From: Microcaldota archaeon
Lineage (GTDB): Archaea; Micrarchaeota; Micrarchaeia; Micrarchaeales; CABMGC01
Direction: 5' to 3'
DNA: 41,285 nucleotides
Assembly: GCA_021810455.1 (NCBI GenBank)
Contig: JAJZIU010000005.1
Span: forward strand, 1-41,285
Made by a program: the position numbers and the translations under genes. Below are positions 33,556-40,564 of the stretch, in pieces (within the stretch, counting starts at the first letter, position 1; each line of letters opens with the position of its first letter). The notes under the pieces were generated by a model. That model searched no databases. It was not told the DNA's origin and saw only the letters and a list, made by a program, of their open reading frames with translations.

Positions 33556-34515
33556 ATGAGAAAAGGATCATTAGAGTATTGGCCGCATAGGCGTGCTAAG
33601 AAGCAGATGCCAAGGCAGCGAAGCGTGCCTTCAGTAGCAAAGCCTATGTTCCTAAATTTTGTTGCATTCAAAGCGGGTATGACCCACGTCACCATGATTG
33701 ACAACACAGAGTCTCCTGCAAAGGGCACAGAGGTTGCCAGAGCCGCGACAGTTCTCGAAATTCCAAAGGTCTATGTTTACGGATTAAGATTTTACAAGAA
33801 AGGATACGCGTACAAGCAGGTATACGGTGAGGTGTTTGATACTGCTATGGCAGCAAAAGTTGGCATAAAGAAAACAAAACACACACTGCCATCTTTCAAG
33901 GAAAAGATTTCTGAATTCACCGATGTTTCTGCGCTTGCATATCTCGATGCAAGCAATCTGGGTTTTGGAAATAAACGTGTAATGCGCTTCGAACTACATA
34001 TCGGTGGAAGCACTTCTTCAGAAAAACTCGAGTTCGCTGAAAAATATCTTGGAAAAGAACTCAAGATTCTTGATTTTGCAAAACAGGGAGAGTACGTTGA
34101 CACAACGAGCATAAGCAAGGGAAAAGGCTGGGCTGGTGTCGTCAAAAGATATGGAGTTGCAACCCAGTATAGAAAGGCAACTGGAAAGGGGAGGCACGTA
34201 GGTACTCTTGGTCCTTGGCATCCTGCAAAGGTAATGTTCGGAGTGCCACAGGCAGGTCACATGGGATACAACTACAGAACGGAGATGAACAAGCATATAC
34301 TAAAACTTGGATCTCAAGGAGATGCCAACAGCATAAATCCAAACGGAGGATTTCTTAATTACGGAATTGTAAAGAATGATTACATGGTTCTCGATGGTTC
34401 TATACCTGGACCATCGAAGAGGCTTGTAAGGTTGAGAAAGGCGATAAGAATGGCCGAAAAGGTTAGGGAGCCTCAGTTGATTTACATCTCAACAACATCA
34501 AAGCAGGGTGCATAA
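33556..34515 (+). CDS. rpl3: Ribosomal protein uL3
   Basis: Large-subunit protein near the peptidyl transferase centre. The 319-residue archaeal form begins RKGSLEYWPHRRAKKQMPR, continues with NFVAFKAGMTHVTMID and SKGKGWAGVVKRYG, and carries the basic loop YRKATGKGRHVGTLGPWHP plus GQ-loop equivalent region PQAGHMGYNYRTEMNK. The ATG is six bases after GGTA of the overlapping upstream stop region. It heads the conserved S10-type order L3-L4-L23-L2-S19-L22-S3-L29. The eL15/Pcc1 pair replaces the usual upstream neighbours. Confidence 0.97.
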   Translation: MRKGSLEYWPHRRAKKQMPRQRSVPSVAKPMFLNFVAFKAGMTHVTMIDNTESPAKGTEVARAATVLEIPKVYVYGLRFYKKGYAYKQVYGEVFDTAMAAKVGIKKTKHTLPSFKEKISEFTDVSALAYLDASNLGFGNKRVMRFELHIGGSTSSEKLEFAEKYLGKELKILDFAKQGEYVDTTSISKGKGWAGVVKRYGVATQYRKATGKGRHVGTLGPWHPAKVMFGVPQAGHMGYNYRTEMNKHILKLGSQGDANSINPNGGFLNYGIVKNDYMVLDGSIPGPSKRLVRLRKAIRMAEKVREPQLIYISTTSKQGA

Positions 34516-34516
34516 A

Positions 34517-35299
34517 ATGGAAGTTGACGTTTACAAACTTGATGGGAGCGTAGAAGGCAAGGTAACGCTGCCTTCCGTATTCGAAAGAGAGTTTCGCGAG
34601 GACCTCATAAGAAGGGCAATACTGAGCGACCAAAGCTTCGAGCATCAGCCGCAGGGTCATTACATACTCGCTGGTATGCAGACAACAGCTGTGTATGTCG
34701 GAAAGTACACTGGATACAGAAGAGGAAGGCACATGGGTATGGCTATAAGACCTAGGCAGAAACTCGGAGGAGGCGCGATGGGTGACGTAAGAAGAATACC
34801 CTCCAGCGTAAAGGGAAGAAGGGCTCATCCACACAGACCTGAAAAAAACATATTCGAACAGATTAACAAAAAGGAGTACGACGCTGCAATTGCATCAGCA
34901 ATAGCCGGTTCATCAAACAAGGAACTGGTTCATCAGAAACACGTTTCAAAAATGTCACTGCCGATAGTCATAGATGACAATCTGGAATCAGTTGCAAAGA
35001 CAAAGAATCTTCTAAACACATTCAAGTCACTTGGCCTTCTCGATGATGTTGAAAAGTCCCACAAACCAAGGCTGAGGATTGGAATGAGAAGAGTTTCTAA
35101 TAAAAGAAGATTCAGAAGCAGCGTACTGATAATAGCCAAAAATGCTGAGAATATAATTAAGGCGGGCAGGAACATTCCAGGCGTGGATGTTTGCAGTGTA
35201 GATGACATGAAGATAGAAAAACTCGCTCCTGGTGCAAAACCAAGACTCATAGTCTGGACAAAAAGTGCACTTGGAAGCGTTGGTGAAAAATTGAGGTAA
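34517..35299 (+). CDS. rpl4: Ribosomal protein uL4
   Basis: Lines the exit tunnel with an extended loop. The sequence fits archaeal L4: LDGSVEGKVTLPSVFEREFRED, the tunnel loop GRHMGMAIRPRQKLGGGAMG with RRAHPHRPEKN, and the C-terminal KPRLRIGMRR through GAKPRLIVWTKSAL. ATG 34517 has GGTG six bases upstream at the end of uL3; GTG 34508 in frame is less likely. There are 260 residues, a normal length. Confidence 0.96.
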   Translation: MEVDVYKLDGSVEGKVTLPSVFEREFREDLIRRAILSDQSFEHQPQGHYILAGMQTTAVYVGKYTGYRRGRHMGMAIRPRQKLGGGAMGDVRRIPSSVKGRRAHPHRPEKNIFEQINKKEYDAAIASAIAGSSNKELVHQKHVSKMSLPIVIDDNLESVAKTKNLLNTFKSLGLLDDVEKSHKPRLRIGMRRVSNKRRFRSSVLIIAKNAENIIKAGRNIPGVDVCSVDDMKIEKLAPGAKPRLIVWTKSALGSVGEKLR

Positions 35300-35304
35300 T
35301 TTGT

Positions 35305-35556
35305 TTGGCAGTATTGAAATATCCTGTAGCAACTGAAAAAACCCTGAGCATGGTTGACAGGGATAACATCATAGTTTATGTTGTAGATATGGAAACCAAC
35401 AAGAAACAGGTTAAGGAGGAGTTTGAAAATACATTTAAGGTTAAGGTAGTAAACGTTAATACCGTTCGCGAACCTGATAACGTAAAGCGTGCATATGTTA
35501 GATTAGGAAAGGAATTTCCAGCTTCCGACATAGCAAAAAGATTGAAACTGGTGTAA
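35305..35556 (+). CDS. rpl23: Ribosomal protein uL23 (TTG start)
   Basis: Exit-port protein that docks SRP and NAC. The 83-residue product AVLKYPVATEKTLSMVDRDN, then FKVKVVNVNTV and KRAYVRLG, is a typical archaeal L23. It begins with TTG 35305; GGTA of a GAGGTAAT motif overlapping the uL4 stop lies six bases before it. No ATG occurs near the conserved N terminus, so TTG initiation is well supported. The uL2 ATG follows after three bases. Confidence 0.95.
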   Translation: MAVLKYPVATEKTLSMVDRDNIIVYVVDMETNKKQVKEEFENTFKVKVVNVNTVREPDNVKRAYVRLGKEFPASDIAKRLKLV

Positions 35557-35559
35557 TAA

Positions 35560-36279
35560 ATGGGAAAACGACTCAAGATGCAAAGGAGAGGAAAAGGTAG
35601 CAATGCTTATCGCAAACCACCAAACACTTTCAAAGCAGACGTAATGTTCATAAACAAGCATGCAGAAAGCATCAAGAATGGTGAGGTCATAGAGTTCATA
35701 GACGATCCAGGACACAAGGCCCCTCTGATGCTTATAAGATACGATGATTATACTGAAAACACGCTTCTTGCTCCTGAAGGAATAAAAATAGGAGATAAGA
35801 TACAGGATGGTTCAAATGCAACTCCCACATTGGGAAGCATACTTAATCTGGGCAACATATCTGACGGAATGCCCATATACAACATAGAAGCACTTCCCGG
35901 AGACGGTGGAAAGTACGCAAGAGCTCCAGGTTCGTACGCGACTGTTATCGCGCACACTCAGAACCGTGTTACGGTTTTGCTTCCTTCAAAACAAACCGTA
36001 GATCTAAACCCTGAATGCAGGGCAGAGATAGGTGTAATAGCCGGCGGAGGAGCAACGACAAAACCCATAATGAAGGCAGGAAAAGCGTTTTATATGAATC
36101 ATGCTACAAACAAGATGTGGCCAAAGAACAGAGGTGTTAAATCAAACCCTGTTGATCATCCTTTCGGAGGAAAACAGCACCACAAGGGCGCTTCAAGTAT
36201 GACTGCAAGAGGAGCACCCCCAGGAGCGAAGGTCGGACACATCGCAGCAAGAAGAGTAGGAAGAAGAAAGAGAGGTTGA
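35560..36279 (+). CDS. rpl2: Ribosomal protein uL2
   Basis: Core large-subunit protein near the peptidyl transferase centre and bridge B7b. Family blocks are MGKRLKMQRRGKGSNAYRKP, GHKAPLMLIRYD, LPGDGGKYARAPGSYATVI and the conserved C-terminal region NPVDHPFGGKQHHKGAS with its invariant histidine. The 239 residues match archaeal length. GGTG is six bases before the ATG. Its final TGA overlaps the region that supplies the ribosome binding site of uS19. Confidence 0.97.
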   Translation: MGKRLKMQRRGKGSNAYRKPPNTFKADVMFINKHAESIKNGEVIEFIDDPGHKAPLMLIRYDDYTENTLLAPEGIKIGDKIQDGSNATPTLGSILNLGNISDGMPIYNIEALPGDGGKYARAPGSYATVIAHTQNRVTVLLPSKQTVDLNPECRAEIGVIAGGGATTKPIMKAGKAFYMNHATNKMWPKNRGVKSNPVDHPFGGKQHHKGASSMTARGAPPGAKVGHIAARRVGRRKRG

Positions 36280-36280
36280 T
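36272..36280 (+). promoter_or_regulatory. Ribosome binding site before an ATA codon (rps19)
   Basis: GAGGTTGAT overlaps the uL2 stop; GGTT is six bases before ATA 36284, the spacing seen at neighbouring genes. No ATG, GTG or TTG is available in frame at this position. Confidence 0.6.
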
Positions 36281-36283
36281 TGA

Positions 36284-36670
36284 ATACCAAGAATATTTTC
36301 ATTTAGAGGAAAATCTGTAGAAGAACTCCAGAAGCTTAGTGTGGATGAGTTTTCAAAGCTTTTGAAATCAAGACAAAGAAGAAGCATAAAGAGACTAGGT
36401 GAAAGCTACGCACAACTTGTAAAGAAGGCTGAAGAAGCCGCAAAGAAAGGTAAAACCGTCAGAACTCATGTGCGCGAAGCAGTAATACTTCCATCCTGGG
36501 TTGGCATGAAGTTTGCCGTTTACAATGGAAAGGAGTTTAAGGAAATGCAGATAACCGAGGAGATGCTGGGTCACAGACTCGGCGAGTTTTCATTCTCAAC
36601 TAAGCGTGTACTCCACTCTGCGCCTGGAATAAGGGCAACGAGAGGAAGCAAGTTCCTTGCGGTGAAGTGA
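36284..36670 (+). CDS. rps19: Ribosomal protein uS19 (apparent ATA start)
   Basis: Head protein of the small subunit, paired with uS13. The core is unmistakable: SRQRRSIKR, REAVILPSWVGMKFAVYNGKE, ITEEMLGHRLGEFSFSTKRV and a basic C terminus. Conserved N-terminal sequence (PRIFSFRGKSVEELQKLSVDEF) extends well upstream of the first ordinary start, GTG 36341, and is closed by a TGA at 36281. The only codon in the right place is ATA 36284, six bases after GGTT. Starting at GTG would remove 19 residues that fit the family. Initiation at ATA, or a single base error in an ATG, explains this. uL22 starts one base after the stop. Confidence 0.9.
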   Translation: MPRIFSFRGKSVEELQKLSVDEFSKLLKSRQRRSIKRLGESYAQLVKKAEEAAKKGKTVRTHVREAVILPSWVGMKFAVYNGKEFKEMQITEEMLGHRLGEFSFSTKRVLHSAPGIRATRGSKFLAVK

Positions 36671-36671
36671 T

Positions 36672-37370
36672 ATGCGTTACTCATTCAGTGCTATAAAGGA
36701 CAAGAGCGAACTGGTGTTTGCACAGAAGTACAACATCAACGCTAGCTACAAGGATCTCTGCGCTGTTTGCGATGCGATAAGGTACATGAGAAGCAGCGAT
36801 GCTCTTGCACTTGTAGAGAAGGTTGCAAACAAGGAAACTCCTGTACTGTACAGAAGGCACTCTAAGCACCTCGGCGCGAGGCATGAACTCGGAGGAAGAA
36901 AAGGACGCTACCCTTCAAAGGCTGCAAAAGAGGTTCGTGATGTTTTGATCAACGCTATTTCAAACGCATCAAACAAGGCAATGGATGGTGATGAGATGGT
37001 TGTTGTCCATGCTAGTGCAAACAAAACAAGGATAGAGAGAAGATATCCGTCAAAGGGAACAATCGCATGGGGTCGTGGTACTTATGGACGTTCAGCTACA
37101 ATGCACAGCGATATAGAGTATGCAAAAATCGAGATAGGTCTTGCCGATGCTGCCAATCCGAAACTCACTGGCAACATGAAATATTTTATCAAAAAGAAAA
37201 TAGTTAAACATTCAAATGCTGTTGTTCCACAAAAGCCAAAAGCAAAGGAACCTAAGAAGTCCAAGAAAACAACCGAAGCTATTGAGCACAAGAAAGAGGA
37301 ACCAAAAACACGCGCTGTCGAGAGTTCCGTTCCTGAAACAACAGAAAACAAAGAAAGCAAAACGGTGTGA
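36672..37370 (+). CDS. rpl22: Ribosomal protein uL22 with long charged tail
   Basis: Lines the exit tunnel opposite uL4. The N-terminal 165 residues fit the family: MRYSFSAIKDKSELVFAQ, SYKDLCAVCDAIRYMRS, RRHSKHLGARHELGGRKGRYP and the tunnel hairpin RRYPSKGTIAWGRGTY. The last 55-60 residues are a low-complexity Lys/Glu/Pro/Thr tail, probably disordered, that most homologues lack or have shorter. A GGTG motif lies upstream. The stop overlaps the uS3 start region. Confidence 0.95.
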   Translation: MRYSFSAIKDKSELVFAQKYNINASYKDLCAVCDAIRYMRSSDALALVEKVANKETPVLYRRHSKHLGARHELGGRKGRYPSKAAKEVRDVLINAISNASNKAMDGDEMVVVHASANKTRIERRYPSKGTIAWGRGTYGRSATMHSDIEYAKIEIGLADAANPKLTGNMKYFIKKKIVKHSNAVVPQKPKAKEPKKSKKTTEAIEHKKEEPKTRAVESSVPETTENKESKTV

Positions 37371-37372
37371 TG

Positions 37373-38023
37373 ATGAGAGCTGAAAGAAAATTCATAAACG
37401 ATTTGATAATAAAGCACGAGATATCCGAGTACATGAAGAATTCGCTGGCGAGGGCCGGTTTCTCCAGAGTGGAGATCCAGAAAACCCCCGTCATAACTAG
37501 GATAACTCCTTACGTCACAAGTCCTGGACGTGTCATCGGCCGCGGTGGAGAAACAATCGATGCTCTGACATCAGGAATGAAAAAAGCATTTGGTCTTGAG
37601 AATCCTCAGATAAGTGTTGCTGAAGTCGAAAATCCCAAACTCGAGCCTAGGCTTATGGCAAAAAACATTGCAAATTCACTCGAAAGAGGCATAAATCCAA
37701 GACGTGTAATACACTCTGCTATAAGGGAAATCATGGAGAATGGCGCCCTTGGTGCTGAGATAATAGTCAAAGGAAAACTTGCTGCTAAGGGAGCAAGAGC
37801 CAAGAAACTTAAGGTAAGACTCGGCTATCTTCCTAAATCCGGAGACGTAATAAAACTTGTTAACGAGGCCAAGATTGCAGCGTATCCAAAGTATGGTGCA
37901 ATAGGCGTTACTGTACGCATAGTCGGACCTAATGCAAAGTTCCCCGACCGCGAAGTAAAGAAAGTCGAGCTTCCAAAGAACATAGTCTTTGCAAGGAGAG
38001 AGTACAGGAGGGAACAACATTAA
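37373..38023 (+). CDS. rps3: Ribosomal protein uS3
   Basis: Small-subunit protein at the mRNA entry with helicase activity. The type II KH domain shows TSPGRVIGRGGETIDALT (GxxG loop); the C-terminal domain carries NPRRVIHSAIREIMENGALG and VRLGYLPKSGDVIKLV, with a basic end. Three candidate starts lie side by side (GTG 37367, ATG 37370, ATG 37373); GGTG at 37364 gives five-base spacing to 37373. The uL29 gene follows after 84 bases containing its own TATA box, so readthrough and a second promoter may both supply it. Confidence 0.96.
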   Translation: MRAERKFINDLIIKHEISEYMKNSLARAGFSRVEIQKTPVITRITPYVTSPGRVIGRGGETIDALTSGMKKAFGLENPQISVAEVENPKLEPRLMAKNIANSLERGINPRRVIHSAIREIMENGALGAEIIVKGKLAAKGARAKKLKVRLGYLPKSGDVIKLVNEAKIAAYPKYGAIGVTVRIVGPNAKFPDREVKKVELPKNIVFARREYRREQH

Positions 38024-38078
38024 TCCTTTAATCTTTTACAATGATAAGTAGTGGAACTGATTGTACAGTTTCAAAATA

Positions 38079-38090
38079 CTTATATATTTA
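38079..38090 (+). promoter_or_regulatory. TATA box inside ribosomal cluster, before uL29
   Basis: CTTATATATTTA about 24 bases before ATG 38108. A GAGGAGAT motif (38095-38102) also precedes the ATG, so both leaderless and leadered translation are possible. Confidence 0.55.
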
Positions 38091-38107
38091 AGCTGAGGAG
38101 ATTCATC

Positions 38108-38305
38108 ATGAAAATTAAAGAACTTAGGTCATTATCAACGGAGGTGCTTAACAGCAGACTCTCCGAACTTAGACTGGAGTATGCAATAGAGAAACGTAAG
38201 GTGGTCTCTACTGGGGTTTCCAGTAAGAAGGTCAAAATGAAGGAGATGCGCATTACGATAGCCCAGATACTCACACTACTTAAAGAAAGAGGTGCAGGAA
38301 TCTAA
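38108..38305 (+). CDS. rpl29: Ribosomal protein uL29
   Basis: Small helical protein at the exit port. The 65-residue sequence KIKELRSLSTEVLNSRLSEL plus EYAIEKRK and ITIAQILTLLKE matches the two-helix family. ATG 38108 is chosen over an upstream frame extension to 38051 because a GAGGAGAT motif and a TATA box lie directly before it. The stop TAA overlaps the aIF1 ATG by one base. Confidence 0.93.
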   Translation: MKIKELRSLSTEVLNSRLSELRLEYAIEKRKVVSTGVSSKKVKMKEMRITIAQILTLLKERGAGI

Positions 38306-38610
38306 TGCCTGAGATTTGTCCAAAATGCGGTCTTCCAAAGGAAATATGCGTATGTGACGTATTAAACAGGGAGACAAACAGAAGGATAAAAGTTTATCTT
38401 GAAAAAAAGAAATTCAGGAAGTACATGACCGTAATCTCCGGTCTCAACGGAGAAGAGATGAAAAAAACAGAGAAGGAACTCAAGCGAATACTTGCATGCG
38501 GAGGCACTTCGAAGAATGGGATAATCGAACTTCAGGGAGATCACAAGGATGCAGTCAAAAAAGCATTGGCTACAATGGGTTACTCGGAAGACAGTATCGA
38601 CGCTGCATGA
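38305..38610 (+). CDS. Translation initiation factor aIF1 (SUI1)
   Basis: Binds the small subunit P-site region and enforces start-codon fidelity. The 101 residues carry an N-terminal zinc knuckle (CPKCGLPKEICVCD) and the SUI1 domain: KYMTVISGLNGE, ELKRILACGGTSKNGIIELQGDH and VKKALATMGY. Position after uL29 is conserved in archaea. Because aIF1 polices start codons, its presence beside genes with ATA and CTG starts is worth noting, though there is no sign of altered function. Its last 31 bases overlap the convergent nth gene. Confidence 0.95.
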   Translation: MPEICPKCGLPKEICVCDVLNRETNRRIKVYLEKKKFRKYMTVISGLNGEEMKKTEKELKRILACGGTSKNGIIELQGDHKDAVKKALATMGYSEDSIDAA

Positions 38611-39221
38611 TTCTTTTTTACGGTGCTGCTTGGGCATATATCATTAAGCACGCACTTTTCACACTTTCTGTTTCTTGCCGTGCAGGCATCCCTTCCAAGT
38701 GCAATGAAAAGATTCGATGAAACTTTCCAGTATTTTTTAGGCAGCATTGTCAGCAAATCCTGTTCCACCTTGTTTGCGTCCTTTTTGTCCGACAATCCCA
38801 ACCTTCTTGACACTGTTGCACAGTGCGTGTCAACCGCTATCCCTTCGTCGATGCCGAATCCCTCATTCAGTATTACGTTTGCAACCTTTCTTCCAACTCC
38901 AGGCAGCTTCATCAGTTCATTCATTCTTCCAGGAACTTCTCCGTTGTAATCCTTCACTATCATTAACGCTGATCTCTTCAGATTCTTCGCCTTCGTCCTG
39001 TAGTAATTCAATCCATCGAGTTGTTTTCTCAAAGTCTTGATGTTGCAATCGGCATAATCATCGAACGTCTTGAATCTTGTAAACAACTGTTCAGTAACTT
39101 TGTTTACCTGTTTGTCCGTGCACTGTGGCGACAACAACACCGCTACAAACAGTTCTGTGAGATTCGCATGTTCCAATTCGGTGTGCAGTTTGTCCCCGTA
39201 CTTTCTCATGAGCCTTCTCAT
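38580..39221 (-). CDS. nth: Endonuclease III
   Basis: DNA glycosylase/AP lyase removing oxidised pyrimidines. The 213 residues show the HhH motif LPGVGRKVANVIL with catalytic lysine nearby, the catalytic aspartate in GIAVDTHCATVSRRLG, and the 4Fe-4S loop C-x6-C-x2-C-x5-C (CTARNRKCEKC, then VLNDIC). LLSPQCTDKQVN near the start is also typical. ATG 39221 begins the homology; GTG 39251 is also possible given the TATA element at 39270-39280. The open frame beyond has no homology and runs antisense to the PRC gene. Confidence 0.94.
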   Translation of the reverse strand: MRRLMRKYGDKLHTELEHANLTELFVAVLLSPQCTDKQVNKVTEQLFTRFKTFDDYADCNIKTLRKQLDGLNYYRTKAKNLKRSALMIVKDYNGEVPGRMNELMKLPGVGRKVANVILNEGFGIDEGIAVDTHCATVSRRLGLSDKKDANKVEQDLLTMLPKKYWKVSSNLFIALGRDACTARNRKCEKCVLNDICPSSTVKKNHAASILSSE

Positions 39222-39269
39222 TATGTTTTCTATGTATTTTTTATTCTCCACGTATTTAAAAAATGCATA

Positions 39270-39280
39270 AGATTTATAAT
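39270..39280. promoter_or_regulatory. TATA element between nth and PRC-barrel gene
   Basis: AGATTTATAAT can serve either strand: about 20-28 bases from GTG 39251 (nth) and about 40 from ATG 39314, which is preceded by an AGGGCGATAAG motif. Confidence 0.45.
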
Positions 39281-39313
39281 ATCTTTGTTGTACATATACC
39301 TTAGGGCGATAAG

Positions 39314-39595
39314 ATGAAGATTTCAGAAATATACAAGCTTGATATATACAGCGACTCAGGCCAGTACCTCGGCGAAGTTCATGATGTTGTGCTTGATCTT
39401 GAGAAAGGCGAGGTAAGCAGGCTTCTGATGGTTCCATGGGAGAGTGCAAAAGGAGATCCAAACAGCATACTGAAAAGAAAGAGCATAATGTACAAGAGCG
39501 TAAAGAATGTTGGTGACGTTGTTCTCGTATCCGGGCCTTCCGGCGTAAGGGAGGAGAATGCATCAAGGGAAGAACTCAACGACCTCTCCAGATAA
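39314..39595 (+). CDS. PRC-barrel domain protein
   Basis: Small beta-barrel protein of the PRC family, whose members act in RNA processing, division (CdpB in some archaea) or as adaptors. The 93 residues read ISEIYKLDIYSDSGQYLGEV HDVVLDLEKGEVSRLLMVPW, then KSIMYKSVKNVGDVVLVSGP, typical of the fold. A charged tail (REENASREELNDLSR) follows. No neighbour indicates its task; a link with the ftsZ gene about 27 kb away is only a family-level possibility. Confidence 0.85.
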   Translation: MKISEIYKLDIYSDSGQYLGEVHDVVLDLEKGEVSRLLMVPWESAKGDPNSILKRKSIMYKSVKNVGDVVLVSGPSGVREENASREELNDLSR

Positions 39596-39629
39596 ACTCG
39601 TCAAATCGCATTTATACCTGATTATTTTG

Positions 39630-39650
39630 GCACATTAGTTTTTTTTGTGC
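39630..39650 (+). terminator. Possible T-run terminator after the PRC gene
   Basis: GCACA and TGTGC flank a run of eight T bases (39639-39646) in the gap between convergent genes. Archaeal polymerase often stops at T-runs; the weak stem may be incidental. Confidence 0.45.
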
Positions 39651-39663
39651 AAATTTCTAGTTC

Positions 39664-40560
39664 TCAAGGTTGCGAATAACCGTTGTACCAATCACTTGTA
39701 AATGTTGCAGTTCCAACAATTCCGTCATTATTATTTCCTGAATAATCATTTGCATTGCCATTAAGTGGATACCATGCAATCAAATGTTGTAAATCTACGG
39801 GCACTCCGCCTATTCCTTCCTGATACAATGAAAGAATCGATGTATTTGACAAAGGTTCATCATAAACCTGTACATCAGCAATCATTCCCTTGAAATCTCC
39901 AAAAGAATCCCCATTTCTTATTCCTATGTTTATCTGATTTGCTCCGACCAGATTTTCCGAAATAGTTGATGTTCCGTTTTTCAATCCGTTTAGATATATT
40001 ATCTCTCCATTGGATGACATTGTTCCAGCCAAAAAGTACCATGTGTTTTGCCCCAATGCCTCATTTCCTACTGCTGCGCCATGGCTACAACACTCTCCGA
40101 ACGTTGGTGCTCCTGAAACTCCTACATTTGAATATCCCAAAGAGACGCCTTGAATGATATTGGCTGAAAATGTATTACCGTATGTTGTCAAAGCCACTAC
40201 TGTCCCTTCTGGAGTTCCAGTACCTACTGCCTTAACCCATGCCGTTATCGTTATTGAATTTGCAGATTGATAATCTGCAATCTGGGTTATTACATTACTT
40301 GGATCGTTTCCTGCGAACTGTGCGACATACTGCGGTATTTGATTATTGCAGCTACCTGCTAAGTTGCTAACATTAAGCTGTGTATTCTTAATCACTTGAC
40401 ATCCTCCGACTGTTGCCTTGGGAGTGAATGTCATGGGATTGAAAACACCAAGAAACGACAGCGCACCGAGCACTACTGCGATAATGAGTATGCTCCATCC
40501 GTAGGTCATCAGGTACTCCATTGCGGATTGATTTTTTATAAATTTTTTAAAAATTTTCAT
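39664..40560 (-). CDS. Type IV pilin-like protein with LamG domain
   Basis: Probable surface filament subunit or pilin-anchored adhesin (298 residues). The N terminus MKIFKKFIKNQSAMEYL followed by a long hydrophobic helix (TYGWSILIIAVVLGALSFLG) is a class III/type IV pilin signal: cleavage before Q11 would place Glu at mature position 5. A LamG-like jelly roll follows at about 75-245 (QYVAQFAG, ITAWVKAV, TWYFLAGTMS, IADVQVYDEPLSNTSILSLY). The protein ends in LIAWYPLNGNANDYSGNN and WYNGYSQP. The closely related gene upstream ends four bases before this ATG, so they are tandem paralogues in one transcript. Confidence 0.83.
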   Translation of the reverse strand: MKIFKKFIKNQSAMEYLMTYGWSILIIAVVLGALSFLGVFNPMTFTPKATVGGCQVIKNTQLNVSNLAGSCNNQIPQYVAQFAGNDPSNVITQIADYQSANSITITAWVKAVGTGTPEGTVVALTTYGNTFSANIIQGVSLGYSNVGVSGAPTFGECCSHGAAVGNEALGQNTWYFLAGTMSSNGEIIYLNGLKNGTSTISENLVGANQINIGIRNGDSFGDFKGMIADVQVYDEPLSNTSILSLYQEGIGGVPVDLQHLIAWYPLNGNANDYSGNNNDGIVGTATFTSDWYNGYSQP

Positions 40561-40564
40561 AATA

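Noticed and set aside
36341-36670. uS19 starting at GTG 36341
   Set aside because: It would drop 19 residues that match the family N terminus and has no ribosome binding site at suitable spacing.
39222-39566. N-terminal extension of the nth frame by 115 codons
   Set aside because: It runs antisense to the PRC-barrel gene and has no homology to endonuclease III, which begins at about 39221.
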